DNA of 64,000 nucleotides from contig JACKJP010000004.1 in NCBI GenBank assembly GCA_020637895.1, forward strand, positions 248,001 to 312,000, read 5' to 3'. Position 1 is the first letter of the stretch, and each line of letters starts with the position of its first letter. The DNA is from Rhodobiaceae bacterium (GTDB taxonomy: Bacteria; Pseudomonadota; Alphaproteobacteria; Rhizobiales; Tepidamorphaceae). Positions 16,815-25,928 of this stretch are shown here, in pieces. The translations under genes were made by a program, and so were the position numbers. The notes below the pieces were generated by a model that saw only the letters and a program-made list of their open reading frames with translations, was not told where the DNA came from and did no database searches.

Positions 16815-17630
16815 TCAGCCGGCGAGTTCCCGGCCCCTTTTCTTTGCCGCCGCAACGGCTTTTTCCATCAGCGGCGGAAGGCCATTGTCCGGCGCCATCA
16901 GCACCTGAAGCGCGGCCGCAGTCGTTCCGCCGGGCGATGTCACATTCTCGCGCAATACCGCCGCCGGCTCCTCTGCCCGATGCAGCAGTTCTCCGGCACC
17001 GGCAACCGTCTCTCGCGCAAGCTTTACCGCCAGCCCTTCCTCAAGCCCCGCCTTGATTCCGGCAGCCGCGAGGCACTCGGCGAGCAGGAATACATAGGCC
17101 GGACCTGACCCCGACACGGCGGTCACGGCGTCCATCAAACTCTCGTCGTCTATCCATTCCACCTTGCCGCTGACGGCCAGAAGGCTTTCGGCGAGGAGAC
17201 GCTGTTTGTCGCTCGTTGCGTCATTGGCAACGAGAACGCTGATGCCGCGCCCGATGGCCGCCGGCGTATTGGGCATGGCCCGCACGATGGCCCTCTCACC
17301 CACATGGGCAGCAAGACTTTCAATGGTCGTTCCCGCCGCGATGGACACGACCATCGTCAGCGGTCCGAAATGTTGCGCCACCGCAGGCAGGACCTCGTCC
17401 ATCATCTGAGGTTTGACAGCAATGACGGCGACATCGGGCTGATTGATCTTCGGCGGATTGAGCGCCACCTGCTTGACGATCAGGTATGACGCCATGTCCT
17501 GCGACGGTGCGGGATCGATGACCGTGATGTCGCGCGCGGAAACCCCGGCCGCGAGCCACCCGCGCAGGAGCGCCCCGCCCATTTTCCCCGCACCTGCAAG
17601 TAGGATCTTGCGGCCGTCCAGTCCGCTCAT
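16815..17630 (-). CDS. proC: Pyrroline-5-carboxylate reductase
   Basis: 271 residues. NAD(P)H-dependent final step of proline synthesis. The Rossmann motif KILLAGAGKMGGALLRGW starts at residue 8, AVKPQMM marks the cofactor loop, RAMPNTPAAIGRG the substrate region and VSGSGPAYVFLL with SPGGTTAAAL the C-terminal dimerisation and active site. The ATG at 17630 overlaps the preceding ybjN-like stop (ATGA); longer upstream extension is unsupported. It lies in an operon with csaA. Confidence 0.95.
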   Translation of the reverse strand: MSGLDGRKILLAGAGKMGGALLRGWLAAGVSARDITVIDPAPSQDMASYLIVKQVALNPPKINQPDVAVIAVKPQMMDEVLPAVAQHFGPLTMVVSIAAGTTIESLAAHVGERAIVRAMPNTPAAIGRGISVLVANDATSDKQRLLAESLLAVSGKVEWIDDESLMDAVTAVSGSGPAYVFLLAECLAAAGIKAGLEEGLAVKLARETVAGAGELLHRAEEPAAVLRENVTSPGGTTAAALQVLMAPDNGLPPLMEKAVAAAKKRGRELAG

Positions 17631-18130
17631 GCCTCGCCTACGGTTTCGAACAACACGGCTTCGAGCGCCTCTTCGGCCGTGCGCCCGGCCCACAGAACGA
17701 ACTGAAAGGCCTGATAGTAGCGCTCGCAGGCATCGACCGCGCATTCCAGCATGGTCTGGCACTGCCCTTCATTGGCTTCCGCGCCGCCGGTCAGAGGCAG
17801 TGCGTGACGGAACATCACGACACTCTCCTCCACCCAAAGGTCGAAATGACCCAGCCACATCTGCTCGTTGATCCTGCAGATCAGCTTGATCGTCTCGGCC
17901 CGGTGATTTGCCGGCACCTTGAGGTCGAATGCGCAGGCCAGATGCAGCGCCTCGATCTCGTCCATCCAGGTGAACGAGACATGGTAGTCGCTCACGGTAC
18001 CCTTCACCGAAATGGTGATCTCGTGGTCTCCGGTGCGGTCGAAGGACCAGTCATTGAAGGAAGCGATCTGTTCGATCGTGTCGACCGGGTTGGACGCGCG
18101 TACAACAGTTTCGAAATCAACGATGTCCAT
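17627..18130 (-). CDS. YbjN domain-containing protein
   Basis: 167-residue cytosolic protein of the YbjN family (acidic, alpha/beta, chaperone-like fold) starting MDIVDFETVV. Typical segments are WSFDRTGDHEITISVKG, SFTWMDEIEALHLACAFD and INEQMWLGHFDLWVEESVVMFRHAL. The function is unknown; E. coli YbjN affects motility and stress tolerance. ATG 18130 is chosen because GAGGT lies seven bases upstream. It is coupled to proC by a 4-base overlap, a pairing I know from other Rhizobiales. Confidence 0.88.
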   Translation of the reverse strand: MDIVDFETVVRASNPVDTIEQIASFNDWSFDRTGDHEITISVKGTVSDYHVSFTWMDEIEALHLACAFDLKVPANHRAETIKLICRINEQMWLGHFDLWVEESVVMFRHALPLTGGAEANEGQCQTMLECAVDACERYYQAFQFVLWAGRTAEEALEAVLFETVGEA

Positions 18131-18454
18131 GGAGCTTACCTCACGAGAATAGGGAGTAAGTGGCGATGACATGATGGAAAGTTTGGCCGTGGCGAACCGC
18201 GGCGTGCGTGGTGTGCCTTGAAAGCCCGTTGCCGCTGAGGCTGTTGTGGTAATTGCGGCGCATGTCCTCCCGACGGACCGACCGGGTCCGGAATTTCTGT
18301 CCGCGAATGCAGTTCGAATCGCGTCATGGCCCAATATATCGTGGCCTAATCGAAGGACACTACCGATATTGGAGCAAACCGGTTAATTGGTTGTTAACGA
18401 AACTTAATCGGGCTTTTATTTTTTGTGCAGCGCAGCGTGATCGCGGCGCGGGCC
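18131..18454. promoter_or_regulatory. 324-bp spacer with a CtrA-like box
   Basis: No convincing gene. The middle is AT-rich, in contrast to its surroundings, and carries TTAA-N7-TTAAC at 18383-18398 (plus strand), a full match to the CtrA consensus of Alphaproteobacteria, with a further TTAA at 18404. It lies upstream of the leftward ybjN-proC-csaA operon, whose promoter must be here, and downstream of ubiK. Confidence 0.5.
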
Positions 18455-18757
18455 TTATTTGGCAGCCTTTTTGGCATCCGTTTTTGCTGCTGGTTTTTTC
18501 GCAGGCGTCTTCGCTGCGGCCGCCTCAAGCGCCGCGACGCGGGCCGATAGCGCCTCGTTTTCCATACGTGCCTTTTCGGCCATCAGCCGAACTGCTTCGA
18601 ACTCGTCGCGTTGCACGATATCCAGGTCGCGAAGCAGCTTTTCCATCTGGCCGCGCATGACGGTCTCGACTTCCGAGCGCATGCCCTGTGCGACGCCCGC
18701 CGCATCGGTCATCAGCTTGGCGAATTCGTCAAGCAGGCGGTTCGATGTCTGGGTCAT
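18455..18757 (-). CDS. ubiK: UbiK/BMFP family ubiquinone-biosynthesis accessory factor
   Basis: 100 residues. Homolog of the BMFP/UbiK family (formerly YqiC), a trimeric coiled-coil membrane-fusogenic factor needed for efficient aerobic ubiquinone synthesis. It has the family helix LLDEFAKLMTDAAGVAQGM, the block RDEFEAVRLMAEKARMENEAL, and ends in a Lys/Ala-rich tail (AKKPAAKTDAKKAAK), typical of alphaproteobacterial members. Start ATG 18757 has AGGAG upstream. It diverges from lgt. Confidence 0.85.
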   Translation of the reverse strand: MTQTSNRLLDEFAKLMTDAAGVAQGMRSEVETVMRGQMEKLLRDLDIVQRDEFEAVRLMAEKARMENEALSARVAALEAAAAKTPAKKPAAKTDAKKAAK

Positions 18758-18927
18758 GACTTCATGCTCCTTGTGCGAGCGTCTGAAAGGGTCGTCATCG
18801 GGCGCCCCTGGATCGCCTTTATAATGTGGTCGCACAGGCGTACCGGTTCAAGCAAGTCTTGCATCCGCTCATGCTTGACACGGGTGCCGCGCGCACGCCA
18901 GATCACCACCCCTGCAGGAGATCGAAC

Positions 18928-19734
18928 ATGCCCTTCGCCATCGTATTCCCGATGTTCGACCCCGTCGCCGTTCAGCTCGGCCCGATCGCCATTCGCTGGT
19001 ATGCGCTGGCCTATATCGTCGGGATCGTTGCCGGCTGGTGGTATGTCGTACGTCTGGCCTCGCGGCCAGGCCTTTGGGGCGCGCGCGATCATCCCGGCCG
19101 CGCGGCAATTGACGACTGGGTATTCTGGGTGACGCTGGGCGTCATCCTCGGTGGCCGCATCGGCTACGTCCTCTTCTACGACTTCGCCGTCTATTTCGCG
19201 GACCCCATGGCAATCCTGCGCCTCTGGGAGGGGGGAATGAGCTTCCATGGAGGACTGGTCGGCGTTGCCATTGCCACCTTCCTCGTCGCCCGCAAGCACA
19301 GATTGCCGACGCTCGCGCTCGGCGACCTTGCGGCGGCAGCGGCGCCGATCGGCCTGTTTCTGGGAAGGGTCGCCAATTTCCTGAACGGCGAACTCTGGGG
19401 ACGCCCGACCGACGTGCCCTGGGGCATCGTCTACCCCCCCGCCGGACCCGAACCGCGCCATCCCAGCCAACTGTACGAGGCAGGGCTTGAAGGTCTGGTG
19501 ATGTTTGTCGTTCTGGCAGTCCTCATCTACCGCTTCCACGCTCTCAAGTCCGAGGGCCGCGTTGCCGGCGTCTTCTTAATTCTCTACGCCCTCGCCCGGA
19601 TCGCCGTCGAAACGGTGCGGACACCCGATCCGCAGATCGGCTTCCTGTGGGGCGGGCTGACGATGGGCATGGCGCTGTCCCTGCCAATGGGACTGATCGG
19701 CCTTTGGCTGGTCTGGCGCTCCCGCGGAAGATGA
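18928..19734 (+). CDS. lgt: Prolipoprotein diacylglyceryl transferase
   Basis: 268-residue polytopic inner-membrane enzyme that adds diacylglycerol from phosphatidylglycerol to the lipobox Cys of prolipoproteins. Family marks are IAIRWYALAYIVGI (about 20-33), GGMSFHGGLVG (with the conserved His) and the Lgt signature GRVANFLNGELWGRPTD. Seven or so hydrophobic helices are present. ATG 18928 has AGGAG seven bases upstream. The TGA overlaps the next gene's ATG. Confidence 0.96.
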   Translation: MPFAIVFPMFDPVAVQLGPIAIRWYALAYIVGIVAGWWYVVRLASRPGLWGARDHPGRAAIDDWVFWVTLGVILGGRIGYVLFYDFAVYFADPMAILRLWEGGMSFHGGLVGVAIATFLVARKHRLPTLALGDLAAAAAPIGLFLGRVANFLNGELWGRPTDVPWGIVYPPAGPEPRHPSQLYEAGLEGLVMFVVLAVLIYRFHALKSEGRVAGVFLILYALARIAVETVRTPDPQIGFLWGGLTMGMALSLPMGLIGLWLVWRSRGR

Positions 19735-20789
19735 CGGACACGATCCTCGCCGCCATAACCGACGAGATCGGTCGCCAGGGTCCGATGACGGTCGAGACCT
19801 ACATGAAGCGTTGCCTTGAACCCTATTACGCTGCCGGCAACGTCATCGGTGTTGACGGCGACTTCACCACGGCCCCCGAAATAAGCCAGATGTTCGGTGA
19901 GATTATCGGTGCGTGGGTCTTGCACGTTCACCAGATGATGGGCGCACCGGCGTCTTTCAATCTCGTTGAACTTGGGCCGGGACGCGGCGCCCTTGTCAGG
20001 GACATCATGCGCGTCGTTTCCCTCCGACCCGATACGGAGCGCGCCCTAAAGCTGCATCTTGTCGAAACGAGCCCGGAACTGCGCAAGGCGCAGCGCATGG
20101 CCCTCGGTCAGCGCGATGCGGTCTGGCACGACGACATTTCCAGCCTGCCGGCCGGACCGTCGATCATCATCGCCAATGAATTCTTCGATGCGCTGCCCGT
20201 TCGCCAGTTCGTCGCTAGAGGCGGCCGCTGGCGCGAACGCGCGGTCGGCATGCAGGGCGACGGACTTGCCTTTTGCGACATCGAGACCGCCGATGTACCC
20301 GCTGGCCTTCCGGGCGCAGCCAATGACGGCGCCATTGCCGAATGGCATCAAACCGGACAGGCCATCGCAGGCGCTTTGGCGCATCGACTTGCGACCGATG
20401 GCGGCGCGATGCTGGTGATCGATTACGGATATGAGGGCCCCGCCACCGGCGACACGCTACAGGCGGTTCGCGCCCACGCCCATGCCGATGCGCTGAAAGC
20501 GCCCGGAACAGCCGACCTGACGACCCATGTCGATTTCACGCAGCTTCGCACGGCCGCATCTGCTGCCAGTGCAAGCTTCGCCGGATCGGTCTCGCAAGGC
20601 GAGTTCCTTTCCGCCCTCGGCATCGGGCACCGCGCCCAAAAACTTGCTGCGGCCAACCCGCACCGAGCGGCCGCAATCGAAACCGACCTCGCCCGCCTCG
20701 TTTCGCCGGATGCGATGGGTGCGCTGTTCAGGGTCGGCACCATCTATGCGCGCATGGCTGCGCCGCCACCGTTCACGTCCGGCAATTGA
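19731..20789 (+). CDS. SAM-dependent methyltransferase, NDUFAF7/MidA family
   Basis: 352 residues of the DUF185 family. Mitochondrial NDUFAF7 dimethylates an arginine of complex I subunit NDUFS2 during assembly; a bacterial equivalent role on NuoD is likely but inferred. Key segments are GRQGPMTVETYMKRCL, GDFTTAPEISQMFGEIIG, SAM motif NLVELGPGRGALVRDI, HLVETSPELRKAQ, and IIANEFFDALPVRQF. ATG 19731 overlaps the lgt stop. The lgt-midA-pgeF order is a Rhizobiales feature, interrupted here by an acyltransferase gene. Confidence 0.92.
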   Translation: MTDTILAAITDEIGRQGPMTVETYMKRCLEPYYAAGNVIGVDGDFTTAPEISQMFGEIIGAWVLHVHQMMGAPASFNLVELGPGRGALVRDIMRVVSLRPDTERALKLHLVETSPELRKAQRMALGQRDAVWHDDISSLPAGPSIIIANEFFDALPVRQFVARGGRWRERAVGMQGDGLAFCDIETADVPAGLPGAANDGAIAEWHQTGQAIAGALAHRLATDGGAMLVIDYGYEGPATGDTLQAVRAHAHADALKAPGTADLTTHVDFTQLRTAASAASASFAGSVSQGEFLSALGIGHRAQKLAAANPHRAAAIETDLARLVSPDAMGALFRVGTIYARMAAPPPFTSGN

Positions 20790-20844
20790 CAAACCGGGGC
20801 GCGGACTGGACAGATCGCCGCGAAAATCAAGATCAGGCCAGCCG

Positions 20845-22866
20845 ATGACCGCCGCATTTTCACACGAACGATACCTGCCCTATGTCGACGGGCTGCGGGC
20901 AGTATCGATCATCGCGGTACTCGGCTTCCATGTCGGCCTGCCGGGCTTTCCCGGCGGCTTTGTCGGCGTCGACATATTCTTTGTGATATCGGGCTACCTG
21001 ATCATCGGCCAGATCGCGACCGGGCTTTCCGGAGGAAGTTTCAGTACCGCCGATTTCTTCGCGCGCCGCGTCATGCGCATTCTGCCTCCCATGCTGCTGG
21101 TCCTTGCCGCCGCGATCATCGCCGCCCCCTTCGTGCTGGTCGGCGCGGGCGAGTACAGGGAATTCCATCGTTCGGCGGCGCTCTCGGCACTGATGGTCGT
21201 CAATCATTATTTCCTGCGCCGGCAGGGCTATTTCGACACCGGCGAAGATTCAAAACCGCTGCTTCACATGTGGACGCTGTCGGTCGAGGAACAGTTCTAT
21301 CTGGTCGCGCCATTCGTCCTGATCGGGCTGTTCTGGATTGCGACCCGGCTGAAAGCGCGGCCCGCCGCTTTCTGGACTGCGGCGTCAATTGCGCTCTTCG
21401 CGCTGTCTCTGGCGAGCTGCATCCTGCTTTCCTACAAGGAGCGCAATCCCGCTTTCTACGTGATGCCGTTGCGCGCCTGGGAATTCATTGCAGGCGGAAT
21501 GCTGGCCGCGATGCCATTTTCGACCATTGGCCGTTTTAAACCCGCGGCGACGATTATCGGTCTTACCGGTCTTGGGCTCGTGCTTTTCTCAATTCTCGGC
21601 TTTTCCGCCAACGCAACCTATCCGTCCTGGCGCGCGCTCGTCCCGGTCGCCGGCGCGGTGATGATGATCGCGGCAGGCATGAGCCATCCGGCAAACATTG
21701 TCGCGCGGCTCTTGTCGCTGCGCGCGATGACGGCAATCGGGCTCATATCCTATTCGCTTTATCTCTGGCACTGGCCGCTCCTGACCTTCGCGCGGATGCT
21801 AAGGTTCGGTGAACGTGACCTCGCCGGCGATAGTCTTGTCGCCGTCATCGCGATCGCCCTGGCGACCTTCACCTACTTCGCGATCGAAAGGCCGATAAGA
21901 CAACACCGCAGGGCCATTCTCACGCGCTTCAGCAGGCGCGGGATCATCGCCGCCGGCACGGCCGCCGCAGTCCTTGTCGGTGCAGCCGGTTTTTCGACCC
22001 GTTATGCTCCCGGCCTTGTTGGCGAAGTCCGGCTTTCCGGTCTGGAGATGATCCGCGCCGAGCCGCCCGCCGAACCGGAATTGCGCGGCCTGCTGCTTGG
22101 CGATTCTCACGCGCTTGTCAGCCATCCGGCATTACAGGAACGGGCAGCATTGCATCGGGCCGCGCTGCAGCTGCGCCAGTCTGCCAGTTGCCCGGCCCTT
22201 GTCGGCACCATGCTGTTTGCCGACGGCGAGGCTTATCCGCCCTGCAATGCGAGCCTGGCACGGACCTTTCGGGAAATCGAAAAAGGAAAGGACGCGCCGT
22301 CCGATTTCGTCATCCTGCAGGCGCGATGGAACCGCGCGCTCGGACTGCCGGCTACCGATCCGCTGCGGGTTGCGCGCTTCAGCATGGCTCCGGACGGCGC
22401 AGAAGCACCGGCACCCGACCAGTTCGCCTTCCTGCAGGAAAGGCTTGGAGCGACGCTGGAGTTTCTGTTCAGACATGGGATCAAGCGCGTACTCGTTATC
22501 GGTCAGACGCCGGAATTCACGCGCGAACCGGCTGACTGTGTCGCCCGTGCGCTCCGCTCGGGACGCGACACGAAGATTTGCGCAGCACCCCGCGTGCAGA
22601 TCGACGCCCGCACGGATGCGACATCGGCTGCGCTGGCGGCCGCTGCCGCCCGGTTTCCCGGCGTTCGCTATATCGATCCGCGTGCGGTCTTCTGCGATAC
22701 GGACTATTGCTATCCCAATATGGCCGAAGTCATGCTGTACCTCGACGATGACCATCTGAGCACAGCGGGCGTTCGACGCCTGATTGGCCAGTTTGAACCC
22801 GATTTCCGCTGGCTTCTGACAGGCAGCGCGGAAATCGCGGCCGAGACAACGGAGAGCCGACCGTGA
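20845..22866 (+). CDS. OafA-like membrane acyltransferase with SGNH domain
   Basis: 673 residues. The N-terminal acyltransferase-3 domain (about ten membrane helices, residues 1-370) begins RYLPYVDGLRAVSIIAVLGFH with the catalytic His and has FFVISGYLI and SVEEQFYLVAP. The C-terminal periplasmic SGNH domain has LLLGDSHALV (the nucleophile Ser) and a late DDDHLSTAG block with the Asp/His pair. Such proteins O-acetylate surface polysaccharide or LPS. It lies between midA and pgeF, overlapping the latter by four bases, and looks like an insertion into an otherwise conserved gene row. Confidence 0.9.
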   Translation: MTAAFSHERYLPYVDGLRAVSIIAVLGFHVGLPGFPGGFVGVDIFFVISGYLIIGQIATGLSGGSFSTADFFARRVMRILPPMLLVLAAAIIAAPFVLVGAGEYREFHRSAALSALMVVNHYFLRRQGYFDTGEDSKPLLHMWTLSVEEQFYLVAPFVLIGLFWIATRLKARPAAFWTAASIALFALSLASCILLSYKERNPAFYVMPLRAWEFIAGGMLAAMPFSTIGRFKPAATIIGLTGLGLVLFSILGFSANATYPSWRALVPVAGAVMMIAAGMSHPANIVARLLSLRAMTAIGLISYSLYLWHWPLLTFARMLRFGERDLAGDSLVAVIAIALATFTYFAIERPIRQHRRAILTRFSRRGIIAAGTAAAVLVGAAGFSTRYAPGLVGEVRLSGLEMIRAEPPAEPELRGLLLGDSHALVSHPALQERAALHRAALQLRQSASCPALVGTMLFADGEAYPPCNASLARTFREIEKGKDAPSDFVILQARWNRALGLPATDPLRVARFSMAPDGAEAPAPDQFAFLQERLGATLEFLFRHGIKRVLVIGQTPEFTREPADCVARALRSGRDTKICAAPRVQIDARTDATSAALAAAAARFPGVRYIDPRAVFCDTDYCYPNMAEVMLYLDDDHLSTAGVRRLIGQFEPDFRWLLTGSAEIAAETTESRP

Positions 22867-23633
22867 AGCTGGAAGCGCCAGTTCTGTCCGGGTTGAGCGG
22901 TATCGCCCATGGATTTTTCGGACGGCGCGGCGGTGTGTCGGAAGATATCTACGCAAGCCTGAATATCGGGCTCGGCTCCAGGGACGACCCGGCATCGATC
23001 CGTGAGAACCGGGGCCGCATTGCAAAGTCCCTGGGCGTTGACCCGCGCCTGCTGCTCACACCCTATCAGATCCACTCCGACAGCGCGGTCATCGTCACCG
23101 ATCCATGGCCGGATTACCCGAGCGCCAGGGCCGACGGCATTGTGACCTCCAAACCCGGCCTCGCCGTCGCCGTCTCGACCGCCGATTGCTCGCCGATCCT
23201 CTTTGCCGATCCCAAGGCGCGCGTCGTCGGCGCGGCCCATGCCGGATGGAAGGGCGCCATCGGTGGGATTCTCGAAGCGACGGTCGCCCGCATGCTAGAA
23301 ATTGGCGCCAACGAAGCCGATATCGTCGCCGTGATCGGCCCGACGATCAGCCAGCCTTCGTATGAGGTCGGTCCCGAATTTCTCGAACGTTTCGTCGCCG
23401 AGGACGCGGCGAACGAACGCTTCTTCCGGCCCTCGCGCCGCGACCGGCATCTGATGTTCGACCTTCCAGGCTACATCGGCGCGCGACTTGCCCGGCTGGG
23501 TCTTGCCGCAGTCGACGACACCGCAGTCTGTACCTATCTGAACGAGGACGACTATTTCTCCTACCGCCGCGCGACGCATCGTGGCGAGAAGGATTACGGC
23601 CGCCAGATTTCGGCGATATTGCTGACCGACTGA
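22863..23633 (+). CDS. pgeF: Peptidoglycan editing factor PgeF (YfiH laccase-domain family)
   Basis: 256 residues. Members hydrolyse or phosphorolyse purine nucleosides in vitro and prevent misincorporation of L-Ser into peptidoglycan in E. coli. Family signatures: HGFFGRRGGVSEDIYASLNIG (start region), LLTPYQIHSDSA (metal His), VAVSTADCSPILFAD (Cys) and GAAHAGWKGAIGGI (His). These form the Zn site. The GTG/ATG at 22863 overlaps the acyltransferase stop. A predicted cytosolic protein with no signal peptide. Confidence 0.92.
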   Translation: MKLEAPVLSGLSGIAHGFFGRRGGVSEDIYASLNIGLGSRDDPASIRENRGRIAKSLGVDPRLLLTPYQIHSDSAVIVTDPWPDYPSARADGIVTSKPGLAVAVSTADCSPILFADPKARVVGAAHAGWKGAIGGILEATVARMLEIGANEADIVAVIGPTISQPSYEVGPEFLERFVAEDAANERFFRPSRRDRHLMFDLPGYIGARLARLGLAAVDDTAVCTYLNEDDYFSYRRATHRGEKDYGRQISAILLTD

Positions 23634-23789
23634 ACGGCCTTGCCTGCGCGATCCACCGGGCCGCTGGACGTTGCCGGAAAATAGCGTTAGGGAGTCTTTC
23701 GGGTACGCGACGGGGAACGGCCTTTCAGGTCGCCGCGGCCCGGCCCGAACCAACAGAGCCAACGGTTACCTCGGGGAGAGCTCGGCGAA

Positions 23790-24698
23790 ATGAGCATCAG
23801 GGCGGATGCCGTGACGGCCCGCATTCTTGCAGTTTTGGCATTGCTGCTCGCATTGTCGCTCGGTGCCTGCAGCGACGTCGCGCCGCCTTCGCCGTCCATA
23901 GCGCAGCCCGCCGGGCCGATCGCGTTCGAGCCGATTACCGGCCTCCCGGACTCCAAGGCGGCTGAACTTGCCGCCGCCCTCGGCCAGCGCGCCGCGAGCC
24001 GCAACCTCGTCGTCGTCTCGCGTGACGACGCCAAGCTTCGTTTCAAGGTCAAAGGCTATTTCTCGGCGCACACTTCCGCCGAACGAACGACGATCTCGTT
24101 CATCTGGGATGTCTTCGACAAGGCCGATGCCCGCGTGCACCGATTTGAAGGCACGCAGCAGGCCCCGGCCAGCGGCGCCAGCGATCCATGGGGCTCGGTG
24201 TCTCCCGAAGCGATCGACAGCATCGCCGATGCCACGACCGCCGAACTTGCCCGGTTCCTGTCCTCCGTTGGCGCCCAGGCTTCTGTCGAAGCGCCGCGTG
24301 GCACCGCGCTTGGCTATGCCGCCGCCGAGGTGCCAGCCGAACCGGTTGAGCCGCGCTTTTACATCTCAGTAGCTGAAAGCAACGTTTCCGACGCGGTTAC
24401 CGCATTGCCGGCAGCCCTTGCCGCGGCGCTGACCGCAAACGGTGCGGTCGTCGTCGACAGACCGGAAGACGCCAACATTCTCGTTTCCGCTGCAACCACG
24501 ATTTCGCCGGTCGACAAGGGCCGGCAGATGGTCGCAATCATCTGGACCGCCGAAGAAACAGGCGGGCGCGGACTGGGTAGCGTCCGGCAGGTCAGCCGCG
24601 TGCTCGGCAACACGCTCGATCATGGCTGGGGCATATCCGCCCGGCAGGCAGCGGATGCCGCCGCGCCGGCCCTCATCCAGCTCGTTGTCGGAAGTTGA
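23790..24698 (+). CDS. Predicted lipoprotein of unknown function
   Basis: 302 residues with a lipoprotein signal: hydrophobic ARILAVLALLLALSLGAC with Cys at about residue 27 in the lipobox LGAC. The remainder is Ala/Pro-rich with two alpha/beta segments: SRNLVVVSRDDAKLRFKVKG with TTISFIWDVFDKADARVHRF, and VSDAVTALPAALAAALTANG with MVAIIWTAEETGGRG. It looks like two copies of a domain that binds or senses in the periplasm. A lipoprotein at this position, between pgeF and prs, is conserved in Rhizobiales. No function recognised. Confidence 0.8.
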   Translation: MSIRADAVTARILAVLALLLALSLGACSDVAPPSPSIAQPAGPIAFEPITGLPDSKAAELAAALGQRAASRNLVVVSRDDAKLRFKVKGYFSAHTSAERTTISFIWDVFDKADARVHRFEGTQQAPASGASDPWGSVSPEAIDSIADATTAELARFLSSVGAQASVEAPRGTALGYAAAEVPAEPVEPRFYISVAESNVSDAVTALPAALAAALTANGAVVVDRPEDANILVSAATTISPVDKGRQMVAIIWTAEETGGRGLGSVRQVSRVLGNTLDHGWGISARQAADAAAPALIQLVVGS

Positions 24699-24810
24699 CA
24701 GCCGTGGCGCGGGGGAAATTGCGATCCGCTGCGGTGATTGATAAAGAGTGCCGCGCCGGCACGCTTTCGTGCCTTTCCGAAATACGTATTCAGCAAGGAT
24801 CCGAGCGCCC

Positions 24811-25743
24811 ATGAAAATCGTCTGCGGCAATTCCAACCGGGCGCTCGCCGAAGCGATTGCCGCCTATTTGAATCTGCCGATGACAAAGGCCCAGGTCCGG
24901 CGGTTCGCCGACATGGAAGTCTTCGTCGAAATCCAGGAGAACGTCCGCGGCGAAGATATCTTCGTGATCCAGTCGACTTCGTTTCCGGCCAACGATCATC
25001 TGATGGAGCTGCTGATCCTGATCGACGCGCTACGCCGCTCGTCAGCACGCCGGATCACGGCGGTCATCCCCTATTTCGGCTATGCCCGTCAGGACCGCAA
25101 GGCCGGTCCGCGCACACCGATTTCAGCCAAGCTCGTCGCCAATCTCATTACGAATGCTGGCGCCGACCGTGTCCTGACACTCGACCTTCATGCCGGTCAG
25201 ATCCAGGGCTTCTTCGATATTCCGACGGACAATCTCTTCGCCGCCCCTGTCATGGTCAGGGACATACGCGACCGGATGGATACCTCGCGCGTGATGGTCA
25301 TCTCCCCCGACGTAGGCGGCGTCGTCCGCGCGCGCGGGCTTGCCAAGCGCATCGATGCGCCGCTTGCCATCGTCGACAAGCGCCGCGAGCGGCCGGGCGA
25401 ATCCGAAGTCATGAACATTATCGGCGACGTGTCAGGACGCATTTGCGTACTGATTGACGACATCGTCGATTCCGGCGGCACCCTGTGCAACGCCGCCGAC
25501 GCGCTGATGGAACAGGGCGCAACCGAGGTCTATGCCTATATCACGCATGGCGTGCTTTCAGGCGGCGCGGTCGCGCGCATCACCGCTTCCAAGATCAAGG
25601 AACTGGTGATTACCGATTCCATATCCGCGACCGAGGCCGTCCGGGTCTCGCGCAATATCCGGGTCCTTTCCATCGCGCCGCTGCTTGGCGAGGCGATAGG
25701 CCGCACGGCGAGCGAAGAGTCGGTCTCAAGCCTCTTCGACTGA
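24811..25743 (+). CDS. prs: Ribose-phosphate pyrophosphokinase
   Basis: 310 residues. Makes PRPP from ribose-5-phosphate and ATP, supplying purine, pyrimidine, His, Trp and NAD synthesis. The sequence shows the ATP-binding region RRSSARRITAVIPYFGYARQD, the catalytic flexible loop DKRRERPGESEV, and the PRPP-binding loop VLIDDIVDSGGTLCNAA. The N-terminus MKIVCGNSNRALAEAIA and length are usual for class I PRPP synthetase. The start is the ATG at 24811 with AAGGA upstream. Confidence 0.96.
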   Translation: MKIVCGNSNRALAEAIAAYLNLPMTKAQVRRFADMEVFVEIQENVRGEDIFVIQSTSFPANDHLMELLILIDALRRSSARRITAVIPYFGYARQDRKAGPRTPISAKLVANLITNAGADRVLTLDLHAGQIQGFFDIPTDNLFAAPVMVRDIRDRMDTSRVMVISPDVGGVVRARGLAKRIDAPLAIVDKRRERPGESEVMNIIGDVSGRICVLIDDIVDSGGTLCNAADALMEQGATEVYAYITHGVLSGGAVARITASKIKELVITDSISATEAVRVSRNIRVLSIAPLLGEAIGRTASEESVSSLFD

Positions 25744-25928
25744 TCGATCTGCCGCCGGGAACCCGCCCGGCATCTCATCGTTGAGAGACAGCAGTGAAAA
25801 TTGGCGCGACGCGGAATGCGTTGCGCCGATGAGAACAATTCATTCCCCTTCAAGGGCTTTGTTGCGGCAGGTGCCGCGCCCATGTTGCCGGTAAAGCCTT
25901 CAATTCATGCAAGAGAGGTCCCAGTCCC

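Noticed and set aside
25754..25771. 6-bp hairpin after prs as a terminator
   Set aside because: Short stem, no T-run; not convincing.
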